64,000 bases of DNA from Streptomyces griseoflavus (GTDB taxonomy: Bacteria > Actinomycetota > Actinomycetes > Streptomycetales > Streptomycetaceae), in the NCBI RefSeq assembly GCF_014649995.1, contig NZ_BMUC01000003.1, positions 124,001 through 188,000 of the forward strand, written 5' to 3'. The translations under genes and the position numbers were made by a program. Shown in pieces: positions 11,107-19,722 of this stretch (its first letter is position 1; each line of letters opens with the position of its first letter). The notes below the pieces were generated by a model that saw only the letters and a list, made by a program, of their open reading frames with translations, did no database searches and was not told the DNA's origin.

Positions 11107-11266
11107 CGGTTCAGCCTAGAGGAGGGGCTCCGTCCGCAGGGGTCACCCCGGTGCCGACGCGCCCCCGGCGGCCGGCCGCGCGCCGAGGTGTGGCATCCGG
11201 GTGCTCGGCGGCGCTCTGCGGCCCTGGCAGCGCTGGGTTCCCGGGGCCCGTTCCTACGTTTGCGGT

Positions 11267-12430
11267 ATGACTATCGGATTTGCCTCACGGGTGGCCGTGC
11301 CGACCTGCGCGCTCTGCGCGGCGGGTCTGCTGGTGCTGGCACCGGCCGCGGCCGCCACCGGTACGGGCGTCGATCCCGGGCCCCGGGCCACGCCCGCGGC
11401 CGCCTCGCTGCTGTACCGGCCCGGCACGCATGTCCGCCCGCACCGCGGAACGCCCGCGGTCCCGGACCTGTCCGCCCGATCGTGGCTGATCGCCGACGCC
11501 CGCACCGGAGAGGTGCTGGCGGCACACGACGCGCACCGCAGGCTGCCGCCCGCCAGCACCCTCAAGACCCTGTTCGCCCTCACCGTGCTGCCGGCCCTGC
11601 CGTCCGGCATCCGGCACCGGGTCGGCGCGGAGGAACTGGAGGACGTCGGCCCCGGCAGCAGCCTCGTCGGGGTCGCGGAGAACCGGACGTACCGGGTGGC
11701 CGACCTGTGGAACGGGGTCTTCCTCAGCTCCGGAAACGACGCCGTGCGCGTGCTGGCCGGGCTGACCGGCGGCTGGCGGGACACGGCCGAGCGGATGCAG
11801 GCCAAGGCCCGCTCCCTGGGCGCCCGGGACACCCGGGTGACGTCGCCCGACGGCTACGACGCGCCCGGACAGGTCTCGTCCGCCTTCGACCTGGCCGTGT
11901 TCGGGCGGGCCGGACTGCGCAATCCCGAGTTCGCCCGGTACTGCGCCCTGCGGGAGGCGCGGTTCCCGGGACGCGACGGCGACTCCTACGGGATCGTGAA
12001 CACCAACCGGCTGCTCACCGGCGCGGACGGCGTGGCGCCGTACCGGGGCCTGATCGGGATCAAGAACGGCTACACCAGCGACGCCGGGAACACGCTCGTG
12101 GCGGCCGCGCGGCGCGGCGGGCGCACGCTCGTGGCGACGGTCATGAACCCCCGTTCGGACGACGGGTACGCGGTGTACGAGGAGACGCGCTCGCTGCTGG
12201 ACTGGGGGTTCGCGGCGGCCGGGCGGGTCGACCCGGTGGGCTCGCTGGACGCCCTGCGGACCGGACCGCTGCGGGGGCCGGAGGCGGAGTCCGCGGCGGT
12301 GCCGGCCGCCCGGCGGCAGGACGGGCCGGGCCGGCCGGTGTCGTGGACGATCGCCGGCGCCGCCCTGCTGGGCGGGGCGGGGACGGCGCTGTTCCTGCGG
12401 CTCAGATGGGGTCCGGTGCCGGCGGGCTGA
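11267..12430 (+). CDS. D-alanyl-D-alanine carboxypeptidase (S11, penicillin-binding)
   Basis: A 387-residue low-molecular-weight PBP. Residues 1-31 are a Sec signal peptide (CALCAAGLLVLAPAAAATG). The three active-site motifs are present: S97-T-L-K100 (SXXK), S155-G-N157 (SXN) and K266-N-G268. The last is KNG rather than the usual KTG. A C-terminal transmembrane segment (WTIAGAALLGGAGTALFLRL) followed by a short basic tail anchors it, so the catalytic domain faces outside the membrane. It trims the terminal D-Ala of peptidoglycan stem peptides and limits cross-linking. The start is the ATG before TIGFASR; in-frame upstream sequence is promoter DNA. It is convergent with the asparaginase gene, with a small GGCCGG/CCGGCC hairpin at 12443-12462 between them. 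Confidence 0.92.
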   Translation: MTIGFASRVAVPTCALCAAGLLVLAPAAAATGTGVDPGPRATPAAASLLYRPGTHVRPHRGTPAVPDLSARSWLIADARTGEVLAAHDAHRRLPPASTLKTLFALTVLPALPSGIRHRVGAEELEDVGPGSSLVGVAENRTYRVADLWNGVFLSSGNDAVRVLAGLTGGWRDTAERMQAKARSLGARDTRVTSPDGYDAPGQVSSAFDLAVFGRAGLRNPEFARYCALREARFPGRDGDSYGIVNTNRLLTGADGVAPYRGLIGIKNGYTSDAGNTLVAAARRGGRTLVATVMNPRSDDGYAVYEETRSLLDWGFAAAGRVDPVGSLDALRTGPLRGPEAESAAVPAARRQDGPGRPVSWTIAGAALLGGAGTALFLRLRWGPVPAG

Positions 12431-12469
12431 CCGCGGCGCGCGGGCCGGAGGACGGACCGGCCGGGGCGT

Positions 12470-13489
12470 TCACGCGCAGGCCGGCGCCCGCACCGGATCG
12501 AGCGCCGGCACCGGGCGCACCTCGCCGACCGGCCGCCCGCCCCCGAGCAGCGGCTCGCCGGCGAACGCCGCGAGCAGTGAGGCGTCCACACCCGCGAGCG
12601 CCAGCGCCCCCGCGGTCACGGGCACGCGCGCCCGGGACGCACCGTCGGCGATCTTCACGGCGACGGCGCGGCCGTCGGGCAGGGCGGCGACCTGCACACC
12701 CTCGAAGCCGTCCTTGGCGAGCAGTCCGGGCACGGCCCGCATCAGCGCGGCCACGTCCCGGCCGGAGCCGGAGGCCATCTCGGCGTGTTCGCGCATCGCG
12801 TCGGCGACGCGTGCCCCGGGGGTGTCCGGCGCGGCGGTGGTGAGCCGGGCGGCGGCGACGGCGAGACCGCGCAGGGAGACCGCGAACAGCGGCGCGCCGC
12901 AGCCGTCCACGGTGACCGTGGCGACGCGCTGCCCGGTGAGTTCCTCGACCACCTCGGCGATCGCGCGCTGGAGGGGGTGGGCGGGGTCGAGGTAGTCGTC
13001 GAGGGACCAGCCGTTCAGCCGGGCGGTGTACAGCATGGCGGCGTGCTTGCCGGAGCAGTTCTGGGCGAGCCGGGACGGCGGGCGGCCCTGGCGCACCCAG
13101 ACGTCCCGGACGGCCGGGTCGAACGGCAGGTCGGGCACGTTGCGCAGGTGGTCCTCGGTCAGTCCGGCCCGTTCGAGGATGCGCCGGGTGCCCGCCAGGT
13201 GGCGCTGCTCCCCCGAGTGGCTGGCCGCGGCGAGCGACAGCAGCGCGCCGTCGAGCGGCAGCCCGGCGCGGACCATGGCCACCGCCTGGAGGGGCTTGAG
13301 CGCGGAGCGCGGATAACAGGCCGCCTCGCTGTCGCCGATCTCGAAGCGGACGCCGCCGTCGGCGCCGAGGACGACGACGGAGCCGTGGTGGACGCCTTCG
13401 ACGACCCCGCCGCGTATCAGGTGGGCGACGGGGGCGTGCAGGGGCTCGCGGATCGGGGGCGGGTCCACGGGGAGGCTGCTGTACATCAC
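12470..13489 (-). CDS. L-asparaginase II family protein
   Basis: The 339-residue product belongs to the asparaginase II family found in Rhizobium and actinobacteria, which is unrelated in sequence to E. coli AnsA/AnsB. Conserved blocks include VAHLIRGGVVEGVHHGSVVVL, CYPRSALKPLQAVAM, LAAASHSGEQRHL, LAQNCSGKHAAML and VDGCGAPLFAVSLRGLA. The SALKP serine/lysine pair and the NCSGKH cluster are the likely catalytic elements (family knowledge). It hydrolyses asparagine to aspartate and ammonia in the cytosol. The start codon overlaps the stop of the upstream FadR-type regulator, so the two genes are translationally coupled and probably co-regulated. Confidence 0.9.
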   Translation of the reverse strand: MMYSSLPVDPPPIREPLHAPVAHLIRGGVVEGVHHGSVVVLGADGGVRFEIGDSEAACYPRSALKPLQAVAMVRAGLPLDGALLSLAAASHSGEQRHLAGTRRILERAGLTEDHLRNVPDLPFDPAVRDVWVRQGRPPSRLAQNCSGKHAAMLYTARLNGWSLDDYLDPAHPLQRAIAEVVEELTGQRVATVTVDGCGAPLFAVSLRGLAVAAARLTTAAPDTPGARVADAMREHAEMASGSGRDVAALMRAVPGLLAKDGFEGVQVAALPDGRAVAVKIADGASRARVPVTAGALALAGVDASLLAAFAGEPLLGGGRPVGEVRPVPALDPVRAPACA

Positions 13490-14208
13490 ACTGCCTGGGG
13501 TCGGTCGTGGCGCGGCGCCGGGCGCACGATGTCGGTGAGGGTGGTCTCGACGCGGTCGAGATGGTGGGTCATGGCGTCCACGGCGTCGCGCTCGGAGCCG
13601 TCGGTCAGCGCGTTGAGGATCGCCCGGTGCTCACGGTCGGACTGCCCGCGGCGGTCGCCGAGTTCGTTGAGGAACGCGGACTGGCGGGCCAGCGCGTCCC
13701 TGATCTCCTCGATGACCCGGCGGAACACCGGGTTCTGGGCGGCCTCGGCGACGGCGAGGTGGAACAGGGTGTCCATCGCCACCCACGCGGCGGTGTCGGT
13801 CTCCCGCTCCATCCGGTCCAGGAGCCGCGCCAGACGGTCCAGGTCCTGCGGGGTGCGGCGCCGGGCGGCGTGCCCGGCGACCGGGATCTCGATGTGCCGG
13901 CGCACCTCCATGAGGTCGCCGGCCGCGTAGTCGCCGAAGGTGGGGTCCTGAACGGCGTCGGCCACGACGAACGTGCCCCTGCCGGTTCTGGAGACGGTCA
14001 GGCCCATCGTCTGCAGGGCCCGCAGGGACTCACGCAGGACGGGCCGGGAGACCCCGAGGGTGCGGCACAGCTCCGCCTCGGAGGGCAGTTTGTCGCCGAT
14101 CGCGTACTCGCCGCGCTCTATGGCTCCGCGGAGGTGGCCGAGCACCGCCTCCATTGCGCTGACGCGCCGCGGACCCGCACCACCTGTCTGGCTGTCTGAC
14201 AGGTTCAC
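13486..14208 (-). CDS. FadR/GntR family transcriptional regulator
   Basis: A regulator of about 240 residues. An N-terminal GntR winged helix (AIERGEYAIGDKLPSEAELCRTLGVSRPVLRESLRALQTMGL...GRGTFV) is followed by an all-helical FCD ligand domain with the metal/ligand-binding residues spread over MDTLFHLAVAEAAQN and SDREHRAILNALTDG. FCD regulators usually sense small organic acids. The gene is coupled to the asparaginase gene, so aspartate or asparagine metabolism is a reasonable guess for the signal. The start is uncertain: GTG at 14208 gives 240 aa, but a FadR-type operator at 14192-14202 would then lie inside the coding sequence; the ATG at 14154 (222 aa), directly before the helix-turn-helix, would leave it upstream. 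Confidence 0.87.
   Translation of the reverse strand: MNLSDSQTGGAGPRRVSAMEAVLGHLRGAIERGEYAIGDKLPSEAELCRTLGVSRPVLRESLRALQTMGLTVSRTGRGTFVVADAVQDPTFGDYAAGDLMEVRRHIEIPVAGHAARRRTPQDLDRLARLLDRMERETDTAAWVAMDTLFHLAVAEAAQNPVFRRVIEEIRDALARQSAFLNELGDRRGQSDREHRAILNALTDGSERDAVDAMTHHLDRVETTLTDIVRPAPRHDRPQAV
14192..14202. promoter_or_regulatory. FadR-type operator-like palindrome
   Basis: CTGTCTGACAG (CTGTC-A-GACAG on the other strand) is an odd-length inverted repeat matching the TNGTNNNACNA-like pattern of FadR-subfamily operators. A further CCTGTC half-site lies at 14183-14188. It sits at the 5' end of the FadR-type gene, which suggests autoregulation and helps decide the start codon. Confidence 0.5.
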
Positions 14209-14296
14209 GCCTCGATCGTGCGGGGCGGGCCGGAGCGCTGTCAAGGCGGGGCGGGGTAAGGCCCGCCACACTCGCCGGTCCGCGTTCCGCCGGAGG

Positions 14297-14671
14297 TCAT
14301 GACCACAGCGTCTCGCCCACGGCCGCGCCCGCGAAGGCCGCGGCCAGGGCGGCGGTCACGTTCGCCGCGACGTTGAGCACCGCGTAGCCGCGGGCGCCGG
14401 TCTCGGCCAGACGGAGGGTCTCGTAGGAGAACGTCGAATAGGTGGTCAGGGCGCCGCACAGGCCGGTCCCGAGCAGCAGGCGGAGGTCCTCGCCCACGGC
14501 GCCCGCGACGGCCGCTCCGGTGAGCAGGCCCAGGACCAGGGAGCCGGTGACGTTGACGGTGAAGGTTCCCCAGGGGAACACCGAGTCGTGCCGGGACTGC
14601 ACCGCGCGGTCGGTGAGGTACCGCAGCGGGGCGCCGACCATGGCACCCAGCACCACGTACAGCCAGTTCAT
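14297..14671 (-). CDS. crcB: Fluoride channel/exporter CrcB (Fluc), second copy
   Basis: A 124-residue, four-helix membrane protein of the Fluc/CrcB family. Markers are [14 protein letters not shown] near the N-terminus, [17 protein letters not shown], and the fluoride-pore motif [15 protein letters not shown]. CrcB proteins form dual-topology dimers that let toxic fluoride leave the cell; organisms with two copies often make heterodimers. The gene starts inside the end of the DUF190 gene (ATGA overlap), and the whole set crcB-DUF190-crcB runs as one operon. This copy has fewer charged residues in the loops than the upstream copy, consistent with a pair of opposite orientation (inference). 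Confidence 0.9.
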   Translation of the reverse strand: MNWLYVVLGAMVGAPLRYLTDRAVQSRHDSVFPWGTFTVNVTGSLVLGLLTGAAVAGAVGEDLRLLLGTGLCGALTTYSTFSYETLRLAETGARGYAVLNVAANVTAALAAAFAGAAVGETLWS

Positions 14672-15027
14672 CGGGTCCCTTCGTCCGGCCGGGCGGTGCC
14701 CGGTCGGCGGACGGCCTCGCAGCGGTCGAGCAGGACCAGTCCGTCGGGGACGAGCGCGTCGAGTTCCGGGAGGAAGGCCCGTACGCGCTCCTCGGTGTCG
14801 ACGACGACGACCGCCACCGGCAGCTCGTCGCCGAGGGACAGCAGCCGGGAGGTGTGCACGACGGAGGACGCGCCGAAGCCTTCGACACCGCGGAAGACAC
14901 TGGCGCCCGCGAGTCCCGCCGCGTGCGCCCGGTGGACGATCTCCGAGTACAGGGGCCGGTGCCGCCAGGTGTCGTTCTCCCCGACGAACACGGTCAGGCG
15001 CGTCACGGTGCCGGTCGGTCGTGTCAT
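14668..15027 (-). CDS. DUF190 domain protein between two crcB genes
   Basis: A 119-residue soluble protein with the DUF190 signature: [44 protein letters not shown] followed by [25 protein letters not shown] (quoted as separate parts of the fold). The domain is a ferredoxin-like fold related to PII-type signalling proteins. It overlaps its neighbours at both ends (ATGA), and its repeated association with crcB genes across actinobacteria suggests a regulatory or accessory role in fluoride export. No biochemical function is established that I know of. Confidence 0.85.
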   Translation of the reverse strand: MTRPTGTVTRLTVFVGENDTWRHRPLYSEIVHRAHAAGLAGASVFRGVEGFGASSVVHTSRLLSLGDELPVAVVVVDTEERVRAFLPELDALVPDGLVLLDRCEAVRRPGTARPDEGTR

Positions 15028-15467
15028 GGGTGCCTCCTGACGAGAACACGGCGGGTCGCCGCGGCGGCCGTCCACACGGCGGCGAGGGCGGCGACGGGAG
15101 TGGCGACGAGGCAGGCCGCTCCCGCCGCCTGGTGGCCGCCGTCCAGCAGGTCACGGACGTCCACCGCGTACGTCGAGAAGGTGGTGAACCCGCCGAGGAC
15201 ACCGGTGCCGAGGAACGGGCGGACCAGGGGGTGGGCGGTGCGCACCTCGGTGACGATCACCATGAGGACGCCGATGGCGGCGCAGCCGGCGACGTTGACC
15301 CCGAGGACGGTCCAGGGGAAGGCGCCCGCCGGCGTCGGCCACCCGAGCGTGGCCGCGTAGCGGGCCGTGGCTCCCGCCGCCCCGCCGAGGGCGACCGCGG
15401 CGAGGACGGGGGCCTGGGCGCGCATGCCGGGCCGGGCCCGGCGGCCCTCGTTCTCCGGGGCTGTCAC
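15024..15467 (-). CDS. crcB: Fluoride channel/exporter CrcB (Fluc), first copy
   Basis: A 147-residue, four-helix CrcB protein and the first gene of the three-gene fluoride operon. It carries [13 protein letters not shown], the [18 protein letters not shown] helix and the channel motif [16 protein letters not shown]. The N-terminal 15 residues ([16 protein letters not shown]) are basic and cytosolic, and the C-terminus is basic (RRVLVRRHP). Its stop overlaps the DUF190 start. I looked upstream (15468-15540) for a fluoride riboswitch and did not recognise one; a possible -10 lies in the TTACGCTGATCC stretch on the minus strand. Confidence 0.9.
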   Translation of the reverse strand: MTAPENEGRRARPGMRAQAPVLAAVALGGAAGATARYAATLGWPTPAGAFPWTVLGVNVAGCAAIGVLMVIVTEVRTAHPLVRPFLGTGVLGGFTTFSTYAVDVRDLLDGGHQAAGAACLVATPVAALAAVWTAAAATRRVLVRRHP

Positions 15468-15540
15468 CGTCGTACGTCTCCCACTCGCTCGGGATCAGCG
15501 TAACGGCCGGACGGCGCCGCGGGGCACTCGGCCGGGTGCG

Positions 15541-15792
15541 CTACCAGCCCTTGCCGAAGACCTGCGCCACCTCGGCGATCCGCATCTCGTCGCGCCGGTA
15601 GCGCAGCCGGTCGGCGGAGGTGCTCAGCAGGCCGAGGGCCGTGAGGAGCCGCAGGTGGGTCAGGGCGGCCGGGCGGGGCACGCCGAGCCTCGTGGCGATG
15701 TCGTCCGCGGTGAGACCGTGCTCGGCGACAGCGGGTTCGCTCAGCCACGCCAGGATGCGCAGCCGTGTCCCGTCGACGGGATTCCTCAGCAT
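15541..15792 (-). CDS. ArsR-like winged-helix regulator, 83 aa
   Basis: A small DNA-binding protein that is almost only a winged helix: MLRNPVDGTRLRILAWL, the helix-turn-helix GLTADDIATRLGVPRPAALTHLRLLTALGLL and a wing SADRLRYRRDE, ending in IAEVAQVFGKGW. This is the layout of ArsR/SmtB-type regulators with a short dimerisation end. No metal-binding ELCVCDL motif is present, so it is not a classical arsenic/zinc sensor. The ATG at 15792 has a clean GGAGGT seven bases upstream. It lies between the fluoride operon and the galactan enzymes and does not clearly belong to either. Confidence 0.8.
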   Translation of the reverse strand: MLRNPVDGTRLRILAWLSEPAVAEHGLTADDIATRLGVPRPAALTHLRLLTALGLLSTSADRLRYRRDEMRIAEVAQVFGKGW

Positions 15793-15966
15793 CTCGTACA
15801 CCTCCGCACCGGATTCCTCCTCCGGTGCCCTCCCACTGTCCCGCGACCGGGGCCCCGGTGTCCCGGTCTGCCGGTACCTTGTCCGGGACCCGACGTCCCC
15901 GCGGCACAGGGCGGTTCGGCCGTCGGCGCACGGTGGCGGCGGGGCACCGGCCGGAGTGCGGCGGCC

Positions 15967-15993
15967 CCCTGCCCCGCACCGGCCGGGGCAGGG
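15967..15993 (-). terminator. Terminator hairpin after the GH53 galactanase gene
   Basis: The arms 15967-15976 and 15984-15993 (CCCTGCCCCG and CGGGGCAGGG) are perfect 10-bp complements around a 7-nt loop. They lie 11 bp downstream of the galactanase stop on the minus strand. Confidence 0.65.
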
Positions 15994-16003
15994 AGCCCGG
16001 GTG

Positions 16004-17563
16004 TCACCTGTGGCGGAACCAGGCCGTCGCGGGCAGCGCGCGGTCGTCGTAGCCGAAGAGCGCCTGGTTCTCCCAGCCGTTGCCGGAGGAGGGGTCGGCC
16101 GGGTCCCAGCCGTTGCCGTCGCGGGCGGTCCAGGTGGCCTCCCAGTAGAAGACACCGAGGCCCCGGCCGTCCGGGACGGCCTCCACGATGCTCGCCACGT
16201 CGTTCATCCAGCGGGTCTGGCCGGTGGTGGACGCCGGGTAGCCGGGGACGAGTTCGCCGTCGAGGTCGATGATGTTCTCGAGGCCGTCCTCGCTGTCGAG
16301 CCGGAACGGGTAGGCCGTCTCGGCGACGAAGACGGGCTTGCCGTAGCGGCCGGCGGTGTCGTCCAGGGTCGTCTGGAAGTCGTGCAGGGTGCCGTGCCAG
16401 TAGCCGTAGTACGACAGGCCGACGGCGTCGAAGCGCACGCCGTGGGCGACGGCGTTGTCGAACCACCAGCGGGTGCCCTCCAGGTCGCCGCCCTCGGCGA
16501 GGTGCAGCGCGACGACCGTGGAGGGGCTGACCGCCTTGGCGGCGTCGTAGCCCGCGTTGAGCAGTCCGGCGAGCCCGCTCCAGTGGTCCGTGGAGCCCTC
16601 ATTCCACAGCATGCCGCCGTTGATCTCGTTGCCGACCTGCACCATGTCGGCGGTGGTGCCCTGGGACTTGAGGGCGGCGAGCACGTCGTGGGTGTGGTCG
16701 TGGACGTCCTTCTTGAGCTGTCCGTAGCCGTGTCCGGCCCAGGCGGCGGGCTTGTACTGCTTGCCCGGGTCGGCCCAGGTGTCGGAGTAGTGGAAGTCGA
16801 CGAGCAGCTTCATGCCCTGCGCCTTGATCCGCTTGGCCATGGCCAGGACGTGCGCCTTGTCGTTGTAGCCGTCGGCCGGGTCCACCCAGACCTTCAGGCG
16901 GGCGTAGTTCATGCCCGCGGACCGCAGGACGGCGACCGGGTCCCCGGCGGAGCCGGAGGCGGTGCGGTAGACGCCGCCCCGGGCTTCGCTCTTGGGCAGC
17001 GAGGAGATGTCGGCGCCCTTGACGGACAGGCCCGAGGTGCCGCGGGCGAAGGTCAGGTCGTCGACGTTGATCCAGTTGCCGGCGCGGGCGTCGCTGGTGA
17101 CGCCGACGGTGCACTGGTTGCTGGTCACCCTGACCGGCACGACGATCCGTATCCAGCCGGAGTCGGACACCGGCAGGCCGGTGCGCTGCTCGGCTCCGCC
17201 GCAGTTCCTGAGGACGAGGTGGGCGGAGTTCTGGCCGCCGCCGGAGCGGACCCAGGCGGTGAGCCTGTAGTCGCCGTTGGCCAGGCCCGACAGGTACTGG
17301 TACGTCTCCACCTTGTAGGCGGAGGAGGACCAGTGGGTGAGGCGGTGGCCGCCGTCGCGGCCGCCGGACTCCGTGTAGGAGGCGGCGGTGTCGCCGTACT
17401 CGGACCAGCCGGCCGGTATGGCGGCGCCCGAACCGCCGCTTTCGAAGCCCGCGTTGGTGAGGGTGCTCGCGGCCGTCGCGGTCCGGGCGGGCAGGGTCGT
17501 GAGGGCGAGCCCGGCCACGAGCGGCGGCAGCAGGGCGCGGAGTGTGCGTCCGGGATGGAACAT
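16004..17563 (-). CDS. Secreted arabinogalactan endo-beta-1,4-galactanase (GH53)
   Basis: A 519-residue exported enzyme. Residues 1-31 are a signal peptide (RTLRALLPPLVAGLALTTLPARTATAA). Residues about 33-175 form a jelly-roll carbohydrate-binding-like domain (NAGFESGGSGAAIPAGWSEYG...WINVDDLTFA), similar in position to CBM61-type galactan-binding modules. The GH53 barrel follows (GADISSLPKSEARGGVYRT...LKVWVDPADGYNDKAHV) with the two catalytic glutamates in MVQVGNEINGGMLW (acid/base) and PVFVAETAYPF (nucleophile). It cuts beta-1,4-galactan side chains of pectin into galacto-oligosaccharides outside the cell. It follows the GH42 gene on the same strand after a 114-bp gap that contains a strong hairpin, so the two may be expressed at different levels. 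Confidence 0.93.
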   Translation of the reverse strand: MFHPGRTLRALLPPLVAGLALTTLPARTATAASTLTNAGFESGGSGAAIPAGWSEYGDTAASYTESGGRDGGHRLTHWSSSAYKVETYQYLSGLANGDYRLTAWVRSGGGQNSAHLVLRNCGGAEQRTGLPVSDSGWIRIVVPVRVTSNQCTVGVTSDARAGNWINVDDLTFARGTSGLSVKGADISSLPKSEARGGVYRTASGSAGDPVAVLRSAGMNYARLKVWVDPADGYNDKAHVLAMAKRIKAQGMKLLVDFHYSDTWADPGKQYKPAAWAGHGYGQLKKDVHDHTHDVLAALKSQGTTADMVQVGNEINGGMLWNEGSTDHWSGLAGLLNAGYDAAKAVSPSTVVALHLAEGGDLEGTRWWFDNAVAHGVRFDAVGLSYYGYWHGTLHDFQTTLDDTAGRYGKPVFVAETAYPFRLDSEDGLENIIDLDGELVPGYPASTTGQTRWMNDVASIVEAVPDGRGLGVFYWEATWTARDGNGWDPADPSSGNGWENQALFGYDDRALPATAWFRHR

Positions 17564-17628
17564 GGGCGTTCGTCGTCCCTTCGACGTGGGGGTGGGGGTG
17601 CCCCGGACCCGGGGAGGGGCCGGGGCCA

Positions 17629-17667
17629 CCCTCCGCCCGCGGCCGGTGTGCTCGCGCGGGCGGAGGG
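17629..17667 (-). terminator. Hairpin between the GH42 and GH53 genes
   Basis: The arms 17629-17641 and 17655-17667 (CCCTCCGCCCGCG and CGCGGGCGGAGGG) are perfect 13-bp complements with a 13-nt loop. It lies just after the GH42 stop (17678) and before the GH53 start (17563). It could be a terminator, an attenuator or a 3'-end-stabilising element of a processed mRNA. Confidence 0.6.
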
Positions 17668-17677
17668 GAGTCACGGC

Positions 17678-19699
17678 TCAGCCGTCGAGTCGCACGACCC
17701 GGACCGCTCCGGCCGGGACCGGCAGGCGGCCGACGGCGCGTTCACCGGTCAGCAGTTCGGTGCCGGACGTGTCCAGCGGCACCTTGGCATCGGCGGCGGT
17801 GTGGTTGATCACGAACAGGAAGGTGCCCGACTCGCCCGTGCGGCGCACCACTTCGACGTCGCGGGGCAGGTCGGTGCGCGGGGCGAGACCGGCGTCCTCG
17901 GCGGCCCGGCCGAGGAGGCCGGCGAGGCCCTCGGCGCCGAGACGGGTGGAGACGTACCAGGCGGTGCCGTCGCCGAGGCGGTGCCGGGTGACGGCGGGAC
18001 GGCCGGCGGTGAGGCCGTCGGTGTAGGTCCACACGGTCTCGGCGCCCCGGGGCACCACGAACTCCGTCCAGACGTCGGCGTCGAGTTCCGCCTCGCCGGG
18101 GCCGGTGAGGCGGACCCGCTCGCCGCGCAGCAGGGGGGAGAACTCCTCGACGGTCAGGCCGAGAACATCGCGCAGGGCGCCCGGGTAGGGGCCCTCGTGC
18201 ACGGCGTCGTGCTCGTCGACGATGCCGGAGAAGTACGACACGACCAGGGTGCCGCCGCCCTCGACGTACTCCCTGAGGTTGTTCCCCGCCGCCTCCGTCA
18301 TCAGGTACAGGGCCGGTACGACGACGAGGGGGTACCTCGACAGGTCGGCTTCGGGGTGGGCGAAGTCGACGGTGAGGTGGTGGTCGTAGAGGGCCTCGTA
18401 GTAGGCGTCGGCGCGTTCGCGGGCGTCGTGGTCCTCGCTGGGGCGCCAGTCGAGGTTCTGCGCCCACCAGGACTGCCAGTCCCAGAGCACGGCCACGTCG
18501 GCCTCGGTGCGGGTGCCCCGGACCGCCGCCAGCGAGCCGACGGCCGCGCCGAGTTCCGTCACCTCACGGAAGACACGGGTCCCGGTGCCGCCGTGCGGCA
18601 GCATCGCGGAGTGGAACTTCTCGGCGCCGCGCCGGGACTGGCGCCACTGGAAGAACATCGCGCCGTCGGAGCCGCGGGCCACGTGGGCGAGGGAGTTGCG
18701 GGCCATCTGGCCGGGTGCCTTGGCGGGGTTGCGGGGCTGCCAGTTGACGCCCGAGGTGGAGTGTTCGAGAAGCAGCCAGGGGGCGCCGCCGCCGACGGAA
18801 CGGGTGAGGTCGGCGGCCATGGCGAGGTTGACGTGGGTGCGGCGGCCGTCGGTGATCAGGTAGTGGTCGTTGGTGACGAGGTCCACCTCGCGGCCCCAGG
18901 CCCAGTAGTCGACGGAGTCGCACTGGCTGAGGGCGGTCATGAAGTTGGTGGTCACCGGGACGCCGGGCGTCAGGCGGTGCAGGATGTCCCGCTCGGCGGT
19001 GAAGTTCTCGCGCATCGTGGCGTCGGCGAACCGCCTGTAGTCCAGCGCGTGGGCCGGGTTGCCGGCCGTGGGGGTCGCGCGCGGCGGGTTGATCTCCTCG
19101 AACGAGGCGTAGCGCTGCCCCCAGAAGGCCGTTCCCCAGGCTTCGTTGACGGCCTCGACGGTGCCGTACACGGTCGCCAGCCAGTGGCGGAAGTGCGCGG
19201 CGCAGGAGTCGCAGTAGCAGGCCGAGACGGGGACGCCGTACTCGTTGTGGACGTGCCACATGGCGAGCGCGGGGTGGTCGCCGTAGCGTTCGGCGAGCCG
19301 GGTGGTGATGTTCGCGGCGGCGGCCCGGTAGTCGGCGTTGCTGTGGCAGATGGCGCCGCGGGAGCCGAACTCCAGGCGCACTCCCTCGGCGGTGACCGGC
19401 AGCGCGTCGGGGTGGGCGCGGTAGAACCAGGCGGGGGGCACCACGGTGGGCGTGCCCAGGTCGACGCGGATGCCGCCCGCGTGCAGCAGGTCCAGGCTGC
19501 GGTCGAGCCAGCCGAAGTCGTACGCGCCGGGCGAGGGTTCCAGCAGGGCCCAGGAGAAGATCCCGGCGCTCACCATGGTGACGCCGGCCTCCCGCATCAG
19601 CCGGACGTCCTCGTCCCAGACGGCCTCCGGCCACTGCTCGGGGTTGTAGTCCCCGCCGAACGCGAGCCCGGTGAGGCCCCTGGGGGTGGATTCCGGCAT
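17678..19699 (-). CDS. Beta-galactosidase, GH42
   Basis: The 673-residue product matches GH42 in length and architecture: a TIM barrel (res. about 8-390), a trimerisation domain and a C-terminal beta domain. It opens with FGGDYNPEQWPEAVWDEDVRLM. The acid/base glutamate is in ALAMWHVHNEYGVPVSACYC and the nucleophile glutamate in APWLLLEHSTSGVNW. Cysteines in CYCDSCAAHF fit the zinc-binding site of some GH42 enzymes. No signal peptide, so it cleaves imported galacto-oligosaccharides to galactose in the cytosol. The ATG at 19699 has GGGAGAG upstream. It is divergent from the ABC transporter operon and shares its control region, with a LacI-type operator at 19816-19829. Confidence 0.94.
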   Translation of the reverse strand: MPESTPRGLTGLAFGGDYNPEQWPEAVWDEDVRLMREAGVTMVSAGIFSWALLEPSPGAYDFGWLDRSLDLLHAGGIRVDLGTPTVVPPAWFYRAHPDALPVTAEGVRLEFGSRGAICHSNADYRAAAANITTRLAERYGDHPALAMWHVHNEYGVPVSACYCDSCAAHFRHWLATVYGTVEAVNEAWGTAFWGQRYASFEEINPPRATPTAGNPAHALDYRRFADATMRENFTAERDILHRLTPGVPVTTNFMTALSQCDSVDYWAWGREVDLVTNDHYLITDGRRTHVNLAMAADLTRSVGGGAPWLLLEHSTSGVNWQPRNPAKAPGQMARNSLAHVARGSDGAMFFQWRQSRRGAEKFHSAMLPHGGTGTRVFREVTELGAAVGSLAAVRGTRTEADVAVLWDWQSWWAQNLDWRPSEDHDARERADAYYEALYDHHLTVDFAHPEADLSRYPLVVVPALYLMTEAAGNNLREYVEGGGTLVVSYFSGIVDEHDAVHEGPYPGALRDVLGLTVEEFSPLLRGERVRLTGPGEAELDADVWTEFVVPRGAETVWTYTDGLTAGRPAVTRHRLGDGTAWYVSTRLGAEGLAGLLGRAAEDAGLAPRTDLPRDVEVVRRTGESGTFLFVINHTAADAKVPLDTSGTELLTGERAVGRLPVPAGAVRVVRLDG

Positions 19700-19722
19700 G
19701 GATTCTCTCCCGATGAGTCGAA

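Noticed and set aside
15468-15540. Possible fluoride riboswitch before the crcB operon
   Set aside because: I could not find the conserved pseudoknot sequence of the crcB motif in these 73 bases.
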